64,000 nucleotides of DNA from Pseudoalteromonas sp. (GTDB taxonomy: Bacteria; Pseudomonadota; Gammaproteobacteria; Enterobacterales; Alteromonadaceae): assembly GCF_018402495.1 (NCBI RefSeq), contig NZ_JAGYIU010000002.1, positions 896,984-960,983 on the forward strand, written 5' to 3'. A program made the translations under genes and the position numbers. The notes under the pieces were generated by a model. That model ran no database searches, was not told the DNA's origin, and was given only the letters and a program-made list of their open reading frames with translations. Below, piece after piece: positions 36,024 through 44,451 of this stretch (its first letter is position 1; the number at the start of each line of letters is the position of its first letter).

Positions 36024-36331
36024 AATAAAAAGGCGGTAGAGAAAACATCTCTACCGCCTACTAATCTGAGCGCCATTATATGGACACTTCTCCCTTCGAC
36101 TTTTTAGTCTTTATTGTTTTTATTATTATTTTCTATCCGTATTTTTATTATTTATCTTCCGTGTAGCATTCCATTTTGTTTTTATTATTAAACTTCCATG
36201 AGTATTTTATTATTTTCGGTCTTCCTAACACTTTTTTGATATTTCCTTTGGTAGCACACTCTATGTGCTATTCAGTCGTGCCGCGCTACTATCCTTATAA
36301 CGTTTTCCTATTTGTTATTGTTTTTGCGACA
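36024..36331 (-). ncRNA. Csr-type regulatory RNA (CsrB/CsrC family)
   Basis: About 300 nt on the minus strand, A-rich, with nine GGA motifs (plus-strand TCC at 36091, 36136, 36158, 36170, 36195, 36223, 36244, 36292, 36306), the sequence bound by CsrA. Several have AGGA or CGGA/TGGA contexts. Hairpins such as TAGCACA / TGTGCTA (36252-36270) and GACT / AGTC (36098-36109) are interspersed. It ends in a strong terminator. A promoter TTGTAA (36360-36365), 16 bp, TAAATT (36338-36343) fits a start near 36331. In E. coli csrC sits between yihI and engB, as here. It would sequester CsrA and relieve its translational repression. Homology cannot be proved without a covariance search. Confidence 0.8.
36028..36060 (-). 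terminator. Terminator of the Csr-type RNA
   Basis: AGGCGGTAGAGA / TCTCTACCGCCT hairpin followed, on the minus strand, by TTTTTATTTG. No protein gene precedes it on that strand, which is the reason to expect an RNA gene. Confidence 0.92.
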
Positions 36332-36466
36332 GGGGTTAATTTACTCGTTAATAATTTTGTTACAACTAATTTATATCTTTTTTCTTGTACTACATATTAC
36401 AAAAAACACTAAAAAATATAAATTACAATAAGTTACATTAAAAAATAAAAATAAAATGAGACTTTT

Positions 36467-36496
36467 CTTACATTAAAGCATGGTCAATGTCTTACA
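36467..36496. promoter_or_regulatory. Possible UvrY/GacA binding half-sites
   Basis: Two TGTAAG half-sites (minus strand; plus-strand CTTACA at 36467-36472 and 36491-36496) lie about 135-165 bp upstream of the predicted RNA start. UvrY/GacA sites read TGTAAG-N6-CTTACA; the second halves here are degenerate (CTCATT, ACCATG). Suggestive only. Confidence 0.4.
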
Positions 36497-36529
36497 AGGG
36501 GAGGAGCTTTATCGGTCACGGCAAGCACA

Positions 36530-36554
36530 AAAAAAGCAGCCAAGGCTGCTTTTT
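36530..36554 (-). terminator. Cytochrome c4 gene terminator
   Basis: AAAAAGCAGCC / GGCTGCTTTTT with a 2-nt loop, 49 bp past the cytochrome stop codon. Confidence 0.88.
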
Positions 36555-36602
36555 ATCTATTTAACATTGTATTATGTTAACAACATCTAAATAAATACGA
36601 CT

Positions 36603-37235
36603 TTAGTGTAGTCCACCAAGGTATTTAGAGAGTGTTTCAATGTCTTTATCTGTTAGTTTCTTTGCAATGTCTTGCATAACACCGTTTAGGTCGTTATTAC
36701 GAACACCATCTCTGAACTGTTCAAGTTGTGACTTGATGTATTCTGGATGTTGAAAAGAAATTTTTGGAAATTTAGCAAGTGAAGAGCCATTACCACGCGG
36801 ACCATGACAAGCCGCACATGACGGAATACCGCGTTCAGCGTCACCCGCTTTATACAGCATGGCACCTGTTTCTTGAACATCTTTCGGTGTAGCACCTTCA
36901 GACATGTTCAAAGAAGCAAAGTAAGCAGCCAAGTCTTTCATATCCTGATCGCTCAATGGCATTGCCATGCCGCTCATTACTGCATTCATACGACCTTCTT
37001 TACCGCCCGAAGTCATACCTAATTTAAATTCAGTAAGTTGCTTATAGGTGTAATCTGCGTGTTGACCTGCAATTTTTGGGTAGATGTTAACCGGCGCATT
37101 ACCGTCTGGGCCGTGACAAGCCGCACACGTTGCTGATTTTTCTTTACCTGCGTTTACATCGCCATCAAATGCTGTTGCGTTGCTTGCTGACAACGCACCA
37201 AGCAATATAGTTAAAGATAGTGCTATTTTTTTCAT
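36603..37235 (-). CDS. Dihaem cytochrome c4
   Basis: Periplasmic electron carrier with an N-terminal signal peptide (cleavage after about SNATA, residue 22) and two haem sites, CAACH near residues 36-40 and CAACH near 140-144, each in a class I cytochrome domain. Distal methionines are supplied by the MAMPLSD-type and following stretch. 210 residues, normal for c4. Donates electrons to terminal oxidases such as cbb3 in relatives. Divergent from engB, a pairing seen across Alteromonadales and pseudomonads. Confidence 0.93.
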   Translation of the reverse strand: MKKIALSLTILLGALSASNATAFDGDVNAGKEKSATCAACHGPDGNAPVNIYPKIAGQHADYTYKQLTEFKLGMTSGGKEGRMNAVMSGMAMPLSDQDMKDLAAYFASLNMSEGATPKDVQETGAMLYKAGDAERGIPSCAACHGPRGNGSSLAKFPKISFQHPEYIKSQLEQFRDGVRNNDLNGVMQDIAKKLTDKDIETLSKYLGGLH

Positions 37236-37516
37236 GGTGAATTCTCTGTTTCCGACCCTGTATCATCTACAATATGGATGTTGTGATTTTTATATTCTAC
37301 ACGATATTAAATTCTCTGGCACGTTTTCTACACACATTAAACCTATAAATTATAGGGTTTTGAGTAAAATTAAACGCTAAGCCAGTTAAAATGTACTGTC
37401 AGCAATGATCTTACATGCTCAAATACACTTTTTAATAGCTACTTTATAGTATAAAATACGCGCCACGGGTGAATTTGGTTTACCCAATGTTATTTTTTTA
37501 AGTTTTAGGAGAGCCT

Positions 37517-38173
37517 GTGCTCAAATCTCGTATCAAGTATAACACTGCGTCTTTTGTTACAAGCGCGCCAGACATCACTAAATTACCTGCTGATACGGGA
37601 ATTGAAGTCGCGTTTGCCGGTCGCTCTAATGCAGGTAAATCAAGTGCGCTAAATGCCCTAACCGATCAAAAGTTAGCACGAACCAGTAAAACACCCGGCC
37701 GTACTCAGCTGATCAACACCTTTGAACTTGCCGATGTAGATAATATGCGCCTAATTGACCTACCTGGCTATGGGTTTGCAAAAGTGCCGATTGAAATGAA
37801 AAAGAAATGGCAAAAATCGCTAGGCGAATACCTGCAAAAACGTCAAAGTTTAAAAGGTATTGTGGTATTAATGGATATTCGTCATCCATTAAAAGATTTA
37901 GACCGCGACTTAATTAATTGGGCTGTAGGCAGTGAAATTCCGGTATTGGCACTATTAACTAAAGCCGATAAGCTAAAGCAAGGTCCGCGTAAATCACAAG
38001 TTCTTAGCGTACGTCGTGAGTTAAGTGAATTAGATGGCGATATTACGGTTCATGCATTTTCATCACTTAAAGGCACCGGCTTACCAGAAGTCGCTAAAAA
38101 GCTAGATGAGTGGTATTTAGGCCCAATCGTGGCCGTTCCACCTGCTGATTTAGTAGCGCCAGATAGCGAATAA
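37517..38173 (+). CDS. engB: GTP-binding protein EngB (YihA/YsxC), ribosome assembly
   Basis: Essential small GTPase for 50S assembly. G1 loop GRSNAGKSS (about 35-43), switch TPGRTQ, G3 DLPGYGFA (about 80), G4 TKADK and G5 SSLKG. 218 residues. The start is GTG at 37517 behind AGGAGAG, although the spacing is short. It stands alone and converges on the DUF1285 gene, with the two stop codons abutting. Confidence 0.96.
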   Translation: MLKSRIKYNTASFVTSAPDITKLPADTGIEVAFAGRSNAGKSSALNALTDQKLARTSKTPGRTQLINTFELADVDNMRLIDLPGYGFAKVPIEMKKKWQKSLGEYLQKRQSLKGIVVLMDIRHPLKDLDRDLINWAVGSEIPVLALLTKADKLKQGPRKSQVLSVRRELSELDGDITVHAFSSLKGTGLPEVAKKLDEWYLGPIVAVPPADLVAPDSE

Positions 38174-38692
38174 TTACTGTAAGTAAAATTTCTGCTGTGC
38201 GGAAGTAATAAAATAGCCGAGCTCATCTGTTTCGGCTATTTCAGCCCACTGATAAAACACATTTCGCGCAACTCGCGCAAAGCAGCCGTAGGGTAACTGC
38301 ATATAAGGCACGGCAGCGCCTTTGTAGTCATTGATATAAAGTGAATCAGGACGACTTAATAACCATGTACGGTTTAAGTTATCAATACAACAAATAACAC
38401 TTCCCTCTGATGTCTTTTCACTATGCCAATTTACAATAATAAAAGGCGCATCCTTCACCTCAATCGCGATTTTTTCTACGGGTGTTTTTAAGTAAAACTG
38501 CCCATCTTCGTTGCATAATACACTCGCAAAAAGTTTCACCATTGATTGACGAGTAATTTCACTACCTGCGTAAAACCATTTACCTTGCTCATCAATCAAT
38601 AATGGTAACTGCCCGCAATGAGCGGGCTGCCATTGTTCAAAAGGTTTGCTTGGCTCGCTGAGTTGCTTACTAAGCTCGTTAAGTGAAATCAC
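38174..38692 (-). CDS. DUF1285 family protein
   Basis: Soluble protein of about 172 residues with the family pattern PAHCGxLPLLIDExGKWFYxGSxI and the block FYLKTPVEKIAIEVKDAPF (each cited in part). Structures of relatives show a beta-rich fold without assigned activity. Its start overlaps the end of the YceI gene by 4 bp, so the two are translationally coupled. Confidence 0.82.
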   Translation of the reverse strand: MISLNELSKQLSEPSKPFEQWQPAHCGQLPLLIDEQGKWFYAGSEITRQSMVKLFASVLCNEDGQFYLKTPVEKIAIEVKDAPFIIVNWHSEKTSEGSVICCIDNLNRTWLLSRPDSLYINDYKGAAVPYMQLPYGCFARVARNVFYQWAEIAETDELGYFITSAQQKFYLQ

Positions 38693-39276
38693 TGTTTTTT
38701 AAATGTCAGTGCAAAAGTAACTGGCACGGCAGTAGCAATTGAAGGTAATCCGGCTAATTTTTGTAACTGCATTATTCCATCAGTGACTTTAAAGTCATCG
38801 CTATTGATAATGATAGGGGTAAATGATGCCACACTTAAATCACCATTTTCTGCACTACTGACAAGTACATCAATAGTCAGAGGCTGTTTATGGCCGTGAA
38901 AGTCTAATTCTGCATTGATACCTTTTAATAAATGCTGACCAGGTTGTTTAATAAGTGACAATTTTTTAGATAAATCAGTTGTTAATGTAGCATGTGTAAA
39001 TGTATCAGATTCAAACAATATTTTACTTAGACGCTCGTTACGAATAGGGATAAAGGTTTCAGCTGATGTTAAATCAACTTTCACATTAAACTGACCTTTT
39101 TCGCTCAGTTGCCCTTTTAGTTGAGTAAAGTGATTAGCTTCAGCAATGCTGTTACTTTTAATAGAGACAAAACTTAACTGGCTTTTATCATTAAGTAATT
39201 GCCAGTTTGCCGATGCAAAACCTGAAACCATTAAACATGATATTGATAAACCCGTTACAAATAACTTCTTAAACAT
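38689..39276 (-). CDS. YceI-family periplasmic lipocalin-like protein
   Basis: Signal peptide (about 1-23, ending SGFASA) then a YceI domain: an extended beta-barrel that binds long isoprenoid chains in relatives. Visible blocks: ETFIPIRNERLSKILFES and the HGHKQPLTIDV stretch. 195 residues. Likely binds or carries a lipid or quinone; the substrate is unknown. First gene of a two-gene unit with the DUF1285 gene. Confidence 0.88.
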   Translation of the reverse strand: MFKKLFVTGLSISCLMVSGFASANWQLLNDKSQLSFVSIKSNSIAEANHFTQLKGQLSEKGQFNVKVDLTSAETFIPIRNERLSKILFESDTFTHATLTTDLSKKLSLIKQPGQHLLKGINAELDFHGHKQPLTIDVLVSSAENGDLSVASFTPIIINSDDFKVTDGIMQLQKLAGLPSIATAVPVTFALTFKKQ

Positions 39277-39440
39277 GACGTACTCCTAAAATAAAAAGAA
39301 TTATACCTTGGTAAATAATACTTTGATCAGCCTGACTGAAAATCATTAATGACTGCGTGATAAAACGCAAAGTAGAGTGATGGTATCACTTGAAACACTA
39401 AGTGCAATTAGAGAATAAAGTTAACAAATGTAAGGCTATA

Positions 39441-39552
39441 AAAAACGACCCATCAAATATATGATGGGCCGATATAGCAAACTGGGGAGAAGCTATCAAT
39501 ACGTTGCATCTTTCGATGCATCATCAACAGGATGTCCTACAGGATGAGGACG
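39441..39552 (-). ncRNA. Candidate small RNA at the Spot 42 locus
   Basis: A self-contained minus-strand unit behind the polA terminator: promoter TTGTAT (39583-39588), 18 bp, TAAAGT (39559-39564), predicted start near 39552, and terminator CCCATCA / TGATGGG (39451-39467) followed by CGTTTTTTA. That gives about 112 nt; E. coli Spot 42 is 109 nt, lies between polA and engB, and also ends in CGUUUUUUA. The body has C-rich anti-Shine-Dalgarno patches (TCCTCATCCT, TTCTCCCC) and a GCATC / GATGC hairpin, but I cannot align the 5' half to Spot 42. No protein frame fits. Confidence 0.5.
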
Positions 39553-39683
39553 GGCGGCACTTTACCAAAAGCAAGTGTAAAAATACAAGCATATTATTGA
39601 TAATCGTAGCGAATTGACGAACCTCTAACGATTTAATACAAACTGCTGTTTAATTTAACTTTTTTTTAACCTGCAAGATAAAG

Positions 39684-39703
39684 AAAAAGCGCCTAGCGGC
39701 GCT
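39684..39703 (-). terminator. polA terminator
   Basis: AAAGCGCC / GGCGCTTT stem with TTTTTCTTT following on the minus strand, about 65 bp past the polA stop codon. Confidence 0.8.
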
Positions 39704-39765
39704 TTATGATTCTCTTTTTGAACTCTGTATTTGGCCTATATTAAAACCAGTACAGTAGCGCTAAA

Positions 39766-42501
39766 TTAGTGTGCTTGTTCCCAGTTATCACCTTCGTCAG
39801 CTTCAACAATAAGTGGTACATCTAACTGCGCCGCTTGTGACATCAGCTCACAAATCTGTTTGGTATATTGCTCAGTACATTCTGTTTTAATCTCAAATAC
39901 CAATTCATCATGTACTTGCATGAGCAACTTAACTGTATTAGGTGCTTGCTGATTAACCCAAGCATGCACGCTTAACATCGCTTTTTTAATAATATCAGCC
40001 GCAGTGCCTTGCATCGGTGCATTAATTGCTGCGCGCTCAGCGCCTTTGCGACGAGCGCCATTGCGCGCATTTATTTCTGGTAAATGTAAGCGACGGCCAA
40101 AAATTGTTTCTACATAGCCATTTTCGGCCGCTTTCTCACGCGTTGTTTCCATGTATTCTAAAACACCTGGAAAACGCTCAAAATATTTATCAATATAATG
40201 CTGCGCTTCATGGCGAGGTACATCAAGTTGACGTGCTAAGCCAAATGCCGACATACCATAAATTAAGCCAAAGTTTACCGCTTTAGCTTTACGGCGCATA
40301 TCTGATGTTACTTCCTCTAGCTCAACCCCAAATACTTCAGCGGCCGTTGCACTATGGACATCTAAACCATTGGCAAATGCACTCAACAATCCTTTATCTT
40401 GTGAAAGATGCGCCATAATACGTAGCTCTATTTGGCTGTAATCGGCAGCCATAATTTTATATCCATCGGCGGCAATAAAAGCTTCACGAATACGACGCCC
40501 TTCCTCTGAACGAATAGGGATATTTTGTAAATTAGGATCACTTGAACTTAATCGACCCGTTGCTGTTACCGCTTGGTGATAAGAAGTATGCACTCGTCCA
40601 GTTTGTTCATTTACTATCAAGGGTAATTTATCGGTGTAAGTTGATTTTAATTTTGATAATCCACGGTGCTCAATAATCACTTTAGGCAGCGGGTAATCAT
40701 GCGCTAACTCTTGCAGTACTTCTTCTGCCGTAGAAGGCGCGCCTTTAGGTGTTTTTTTGATAACGGGCAATTCGAGCTTTTCAAATAACAGCACCTGTAG
40801 TTGCTTTGGTGAGCTTAAGTTAAACGGTTCGCCCGCTATTTCAAACGCTTCTTTTTCAAGCTCAAGTAATCGCTCACCTAAACGTTGGCTATGTGCCGCT
40901 AACATGTTGCTGTCGATAGCAACACCGGTGCGCTCTATATCAGAAATAACACTTACTAGTGGCATTTCTATATCTTCAAACACCGATTTTAGTTTTTCAT
41001 CCGCTTCAAGTTTCGGCCATAACACTTGGTGCAAACGCAAAGTAATATCGGCATCTTCAGCGGCATAAGGCGCTGCTTTTTCAAGTTCTATTTGATTAAA
41101 TGTAAGCTGCTTTTTACCTTTACCAGCAATATCTTCAAAGCTAATATTTTTGTGGCCTAAGTATTTAAGCGCCAACGAGTCCATATCATGACGGGTGCCT
41201 ACGCTATTAAATACATAAGACTCCAACATAGTGTCGAACTTAATACCATTTAATTCATAACCGGCATTGGCAAGCACGCTTTTATCGTATTTTAGATTTT
41301 GACCTACTTTAGCTTTATTTTCATCTGCTAATATCGGCCCCAACTTTTGCATCACAAATTCAAGGCTTAGCTGCTCAGGCGCACCGGGATAATCATGTGC
41401 TATTGGTAAGTAAGCCGCTTCGCCTGCTTTAACCGCAAAGCTCATACCGACCAATTGCGCTTTCATATACTCTAAACTGGTTGTTTCTGTATCAAAAGCA
41501 AATAGCTCAGCTTCATTAAGCTGCGCTATTAACGCGTCAAACTGGGCTTGCGTTAAAATCGTTTCATAGTGCGCATCTTCAACTTTTGGCAGCTCATTCT
41601 CTTGCGTTGGTACTGCTAAATGTGTGTCGGCATCTTTTGGGTTGTCTAGCAATTCAGCTAGCCAACGACGAAACTCACATTCACCGTATAAGGCAATTAA
41701 TTCGTCTTTATTCGGTGTTTGTAATTTAAAAGTATCAAGATCAGATTCAACCTCAACATCACATTTAATAGTGGCAAGCTCATAGCTTAACGGTAAATGA
41801 TCAATCGCTTTTGCCAGTTTCTCGCCTATTTTACCTTTTATATCAGAAGCATTATCAATTACGCCCTGAAGCGATCCGTACTTTTGTAACCATTTAACTG
41901 CTGTTTTAGGCCCGCACCCCTCAACGCCAGGAATATTATCTACTTTGTCGCCCATTAAAGCTAAATAATCGATAATAAGTTCAGGTCCAACACCAAACTT
42001 TTCAACCACAGTTTCGGGATCTGAAATACTGTCGGTCATGGTATTAATCAAGGTTACATGCTCATTGACCAACTGCGCCATATCTTTATCACCAGTCGAT
42101 ACCAGCACATGACGTTGTTGCTCAGAGGCGATGCGTGCAAAAGTACCGATTACGTCATCGGCTTCCACGCCCTCAATACTAATTAACGGAAAACCCATTG
42201 CTTTGATAATACTGTGCAGCGGCGCTATTTGAGTACGCAGATCATCAGGCATTGGCGGACGGTTAGCTTTATACTCACTGTACATATCATTTCTGAAGGT
42301 TTTACCTTTGGCGTCAAATACCACCACCATATGTGAGGGATCATATTGTTTGATCAAACTTTTAAGCATGTTTACCACGCCATAAATGGCACCGGTGGCC
42401 TCACCCTTAGAGTTCGTTAGATGTGGTGGTGAATGATAAGCACGAAACAAATATGAAGAGCCATCAACTAAAATAAGCGGGTTTTCGGGGATCTGAGCCA
42501 T
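39766..42501 (-). CDS. polA: DNA polymerase I
   Basis: Repair and Okazaki-fragment polymerase. Domains: 5'-3' exonuclease (about 1-290), 3'-5' exonuclease (about 315-510) with the acidic residues intact (FDTETTSL, NLKYDKS, YAAEDADIT), and the polymerase domain (about 520-911) with motif A DYSQIELR, motif B RRKAKAVNFGLIYG and motif C VHDELV. I chose the ATG at 42501 (MAQIPENPLILVDGSSYLFR), eight codons inside the longest frame, because it matches the family N-terminus. 911 residues against 928 in E. coli. Confidence 0.97.
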   Translation of the reverse strand: MAQIPENPLILVDGSSYLFRAYHSPPHLTNSKGEATGAIYGVVNMLKSLIKQYDPSHMVVVFDAKGKTFRNDMYSEYKANRPPMPDDLRTQIAPLHSIIKAMGFPLISIEGVEADDVIGTFARIASEQQRHVLVSTGDKDMAQLVNEHVTLINTMTDSISDPETVVEKFGVGPELIIDYLALMGDKVDNIPGVEGCGPKTAVKWLQKYGSLQGVIDNASDIKGKIGEKLAKAIDHLPLSYELATIKCDVEVESDLDTFKLQTPNKDELIALYGECEFRRWLAELLDNPKDADTHLAVPTQENELPKVEDAHYETILTQAQFDALIAQLNEAELFAFDTETTSLEYMKAQLVGMSFAVKAGEAAYLPIAHDYPGAPEQLSLEFVMQKLGPILADENKAKVGQNLKYDKSVLANAGYELNGIKFDTMLESYVFNSVGTRHDMDSLALKYLGHKNISFEDIAGKGKKQLTFNQIELEKAAPYAAEDADITLRLHQVLWPKLEADEKLKSVFEDIEMPLVSVISDIERTGVAIDSNMLAAHSQRLGERLLELEKEAFEIAGEPFNLSSPKQLQVLLFEKLELPVIKKTPKGAPSTAEEVLQELAHDYPLPKVIIEHRGLSKLKSTYTDKLPLIVNEQTGRVHTSYHQAVTATGRLSSSDPNLQNIPIRSEEGRRIREAFIAADGYKIMAADYSQIELRIMAHLSQDKGLLSAFANGLDVHSATAAEVFGVELEEVTSDMRRKAKAVNFGLIYGMSAFGLARQLDVPRHEAQHYIDKYFERFPGVLEYMETTREKAAENGYVETIFGRRLHLPEINARNGARRKGAERAAINAPMQGTAADIIKKAMLSVHAWVNQQAPNTVKLLMQVHDELVFEIKTECTEQYTKQICELMSQAAQLDVPLIVEADEGDNWEQAH

Positions 42502-42525
42502 GGTAAAATTGGATCCTAAATACAA

Positions 42526-42996
42526 AAAAGTAATATGAGTGTAAGCATGCCATAAGGCAGTAAATAAAACGACTGTGAATTAATGTGAGTAATCGCGCTA
42601 CATTTTTAGTAAGTTGTGGATAACTATGTAGATAACACCCACAAACTACCCATCCGAAGCATCTTGAAATGCCTAGATTAATTTGTAATTTATTGTTTTG
42701 TTTAAAAAAAGATAATTCGAGGTTCTTTTTTATTATTTTTCTATTAATGTGGAAAAAGCATTTATACCGTCACTGTTTTTATAACCCACCTTAATTATTT
42801 ACGTCCATTTAAACAACAGGATGAGCATTCTAGCATAATGGATCAAAGATCATAGCGATCCTTTATAATTTTTTTCATGCCTACCAATCACTAAATGGCA
42901 TATAGCGCATAACAACGTGCTTTACGCCTAAAAAACCAGCAAATAAATTTTTAAATCGGCTGATTCATCGTGTTAAACTTTATTTAAGAGACTTTA
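42526..42996. other. AT-rich region between polA and elbB
   Basis: About 470 bp with the two divergent promoters. Contains a perfect DnaA box (TGTGGATAA, 42615-42623), a second near box (TGTGGAAAA, 42748-42756), a long A/T tract (about 42690-42745) and three GATC sites within 20 bp (42841, 42848, 42857). No gene seen. Confidence 0.6.
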
Positions 42997-43011
42997 ATGG
43001 AGCGAAATGAT

Positions 43012-43659
43012 ATGAAAAATATAGCTGTAATTTTAGCAGGTTGTGGTGTGTTTGATGGTAGTGAAATTAATGAGGTGGTACTGACTTTATTACACATTGA
43101 AAAAAATAATGCTCAGTATCAGTGCTTTGCACCTGATATAGAGCAGTACCACACCATTAATCACATCACTGGTGAAGAAATAGCACAGCCGCGAAATGTA
43201 TTAGTTGAATCAGCTCGCATCACCCGTGGCAATATAAAGTCACTCGCTGAATTAGACGTTACACAATTTGATGCACTCATTGTCCCTGGGGGCTTCGGGG
43301 TCGCTAAAAATCTATCTGACTTTGCTATTAATGGCACTAACGCTAAAGTAAACGAGGCAGTACTTAGCGCTTGTAAAGCGTTTGCGGATGCAAAAAAAAC
43401 CACTGGTTACATGTGTATTGCACCGGCTCTATTGCCTTTTATTTATCATAAACCTCAGCTTACTATTGGTAATGATAGCGACACAGCCGAGGCTCTTAGC
43501 ACATTAGGCGCTGAACACGTAGAGTGTAAAGTGGATGATATTGTTATTGATAAAAGCAATAAACTCGTTACGACACCGGCCTATATGTTGGCACAGTCTA
43601 TTATGGATGCAAATGCAGGAATCGATAAGTTAGTGCGTAACGTATTAGCTATGAGTTAG
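43012..43659 (+). CDS. elbB: Isoprenoid biosynthesis glyoxalase ElbB
   Basis: DJ-1/PfpI-superfamily protein; E. coli ElbB has glyoxalase activity and was linked to isoprenoid production. The nucleophile cysteine is C135 in GYMCIAPA; the glutamate-bearing start ILAGCGVFDGSEI is typical. I chose the ATG at 43012, with GGAG upstream, over one five codons earlier. 215 residues against 217. Monocistronic. Confidence 0.95.
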   Translation: MKNIAVILAGCGVFDGSEINEVVLTLLHIEKNNAQYQCFAPDIEQYHTINHITGEEIAQPRNVLVESARITRGNIKSLAELDVTQFDALIVPGGFGVAKNLSDFAINGTNAKVNEAVLSACKAFADAKKTTGYMCIAPALLPFIYHKPQLTIGNDSDTAEALSTLGAEHVECKVDDIVIDKSNKLVTTPAYMLAQSIMDANAGIDKLVRNVLAMS

Positions 43660-43814
43660 TCGTAACGGGTCTGATCGCATTTAAAATACGACATACTCCC
43701 GTTTTATAATTTAACTACGCGCCAAACCATGTAATTTTATTGAGTTAAGACAATCAATAGTCGTATTTCTAAATAAAATCGGCTCTGAGCATTTTATAAA
43801 TGACTTAGTGGAGT

Positions 43815-43864
43815 TATAATTGGTTTGAATTCCGTCATTTAAAATCGTGATTGATCACGTTCAA
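43815..43864 (+). promoter_or_regulatory. Cytochrome c5 promoter with downstream FNR-like site
   Basis: A perfect -10 TATAAT at 43815-43820 places the start near 43827. Downstream, TTGATCACGTTCAA (43851-43864) matches TTGAT-N4-ATCAA at 9 of 10 positions and overlaps a palindrome CGTGAT-TG-ATCACG (43846-43859). At about +24 to +37 such a site would repress. Confidence 0.45.
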
Positions 43865-43884
43865 ATTGAAGTGGGCAAGGCAAA

Positions 43885-44277
43885 ATGAAAAAACTATCAG
43901 CTGCAGCATTACTTGTGCTAGCAACCACAGCATACGCACAGCCATATGATAACTCTATGACTGAAGATGCTATTAAAAAACGTTTAGCGCCTATTGGCGC
44001 TGTTTACCTTGAAGGTGAAAAAGCAGCGGCTGCTGAACCAACAGGGCCTCGTTCAGGCGAGCAAGTATACCAAGCAGCCTGTTTTGCTTGTCACGGAACG
44101 GGAGCTCTCGGTGCACCAAAATCTGCTGATGATTGGGCTCCTCGTATCGCCAAAGGCAAAGATGTATTACTTGAACATTCAATCAATGGCTTCAATGCAA
44201 TGCCGCCACGTGGTACATGTATGGATTGTTCAGATGATGAAATAAGCGCAGCAATTGATTTTATGACTGCTAAATAA
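43885..44277 (+). CDS. Cytochrome c5
   Basis: Small periplasmic monohaem cytochrome. Signal peptide about 1-19 (ending TAYA), haem-binding CFACH near residue 70, the c5-type cysteine pair CMDC (disulfide) and the methionine ligand in NAMPPRG. 130 residues, normal for c5. Likely electron carrier to terminal oxidases or reductases. Own promoter and terminator. Confidence 0.92.
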   Translation: MKKLSAAALLVLATTAYAQPYDNSMTEDAIKKRLAPIGAVYLEGEKAAAAEPTGPRSGEQVYQAACFACHGTGALGAPKSADDWAPRIAKGKDVLLEHSINGFNAMPPRGTCMDCSDDEISAAIDFMTAK

Positions 44278-44303
44278 AATTAGTCAGGCTAAAACTATAA
44301 ATG

Positions 44304-44331
44304 AAAGGCTTACTCACAGTAAGCCTTTTTT
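44304..44331 (+). terminator. Cytochrome c5 gene terminator
   Basis: AAAGGCTTAC / GTAAGCCTTTTTT with a 5-nt loop. Confidence 0.92.
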
Positions 44332-44451
44332 GTTTCTAATTATCGACTTTTCGCAGCATAATTAAGATAAATATCTACTTGACGCAAAATGTTAAAAGTG
44401 GAACTATAATGATTAATAACTATACAAAAAATTATAACTGGTTAAACATCA

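Noticed and set aside
35898-36107. 69-codon plus-strand frame upstream of yihI
   Set aside because: Crosses the terminator hairpin and the yihI promoter region; no ribosome site and no recognisable protein features.
36176-36412. 78-codon plus-strand frame between yihI and cytochrome c4
   Set aside because: No ribosome site, composition dominated by Phe, Leu, Tyr and Val from T-rich sequence, and it is the complement of the GGA-rich RNA gene.
42615-42860. Replication origin
   Set aside because: Only two DnaA boxes, no dnaA, gidA or dnaN nearby and no repeated AT 13-mers; kept only as a low-ranking finding.
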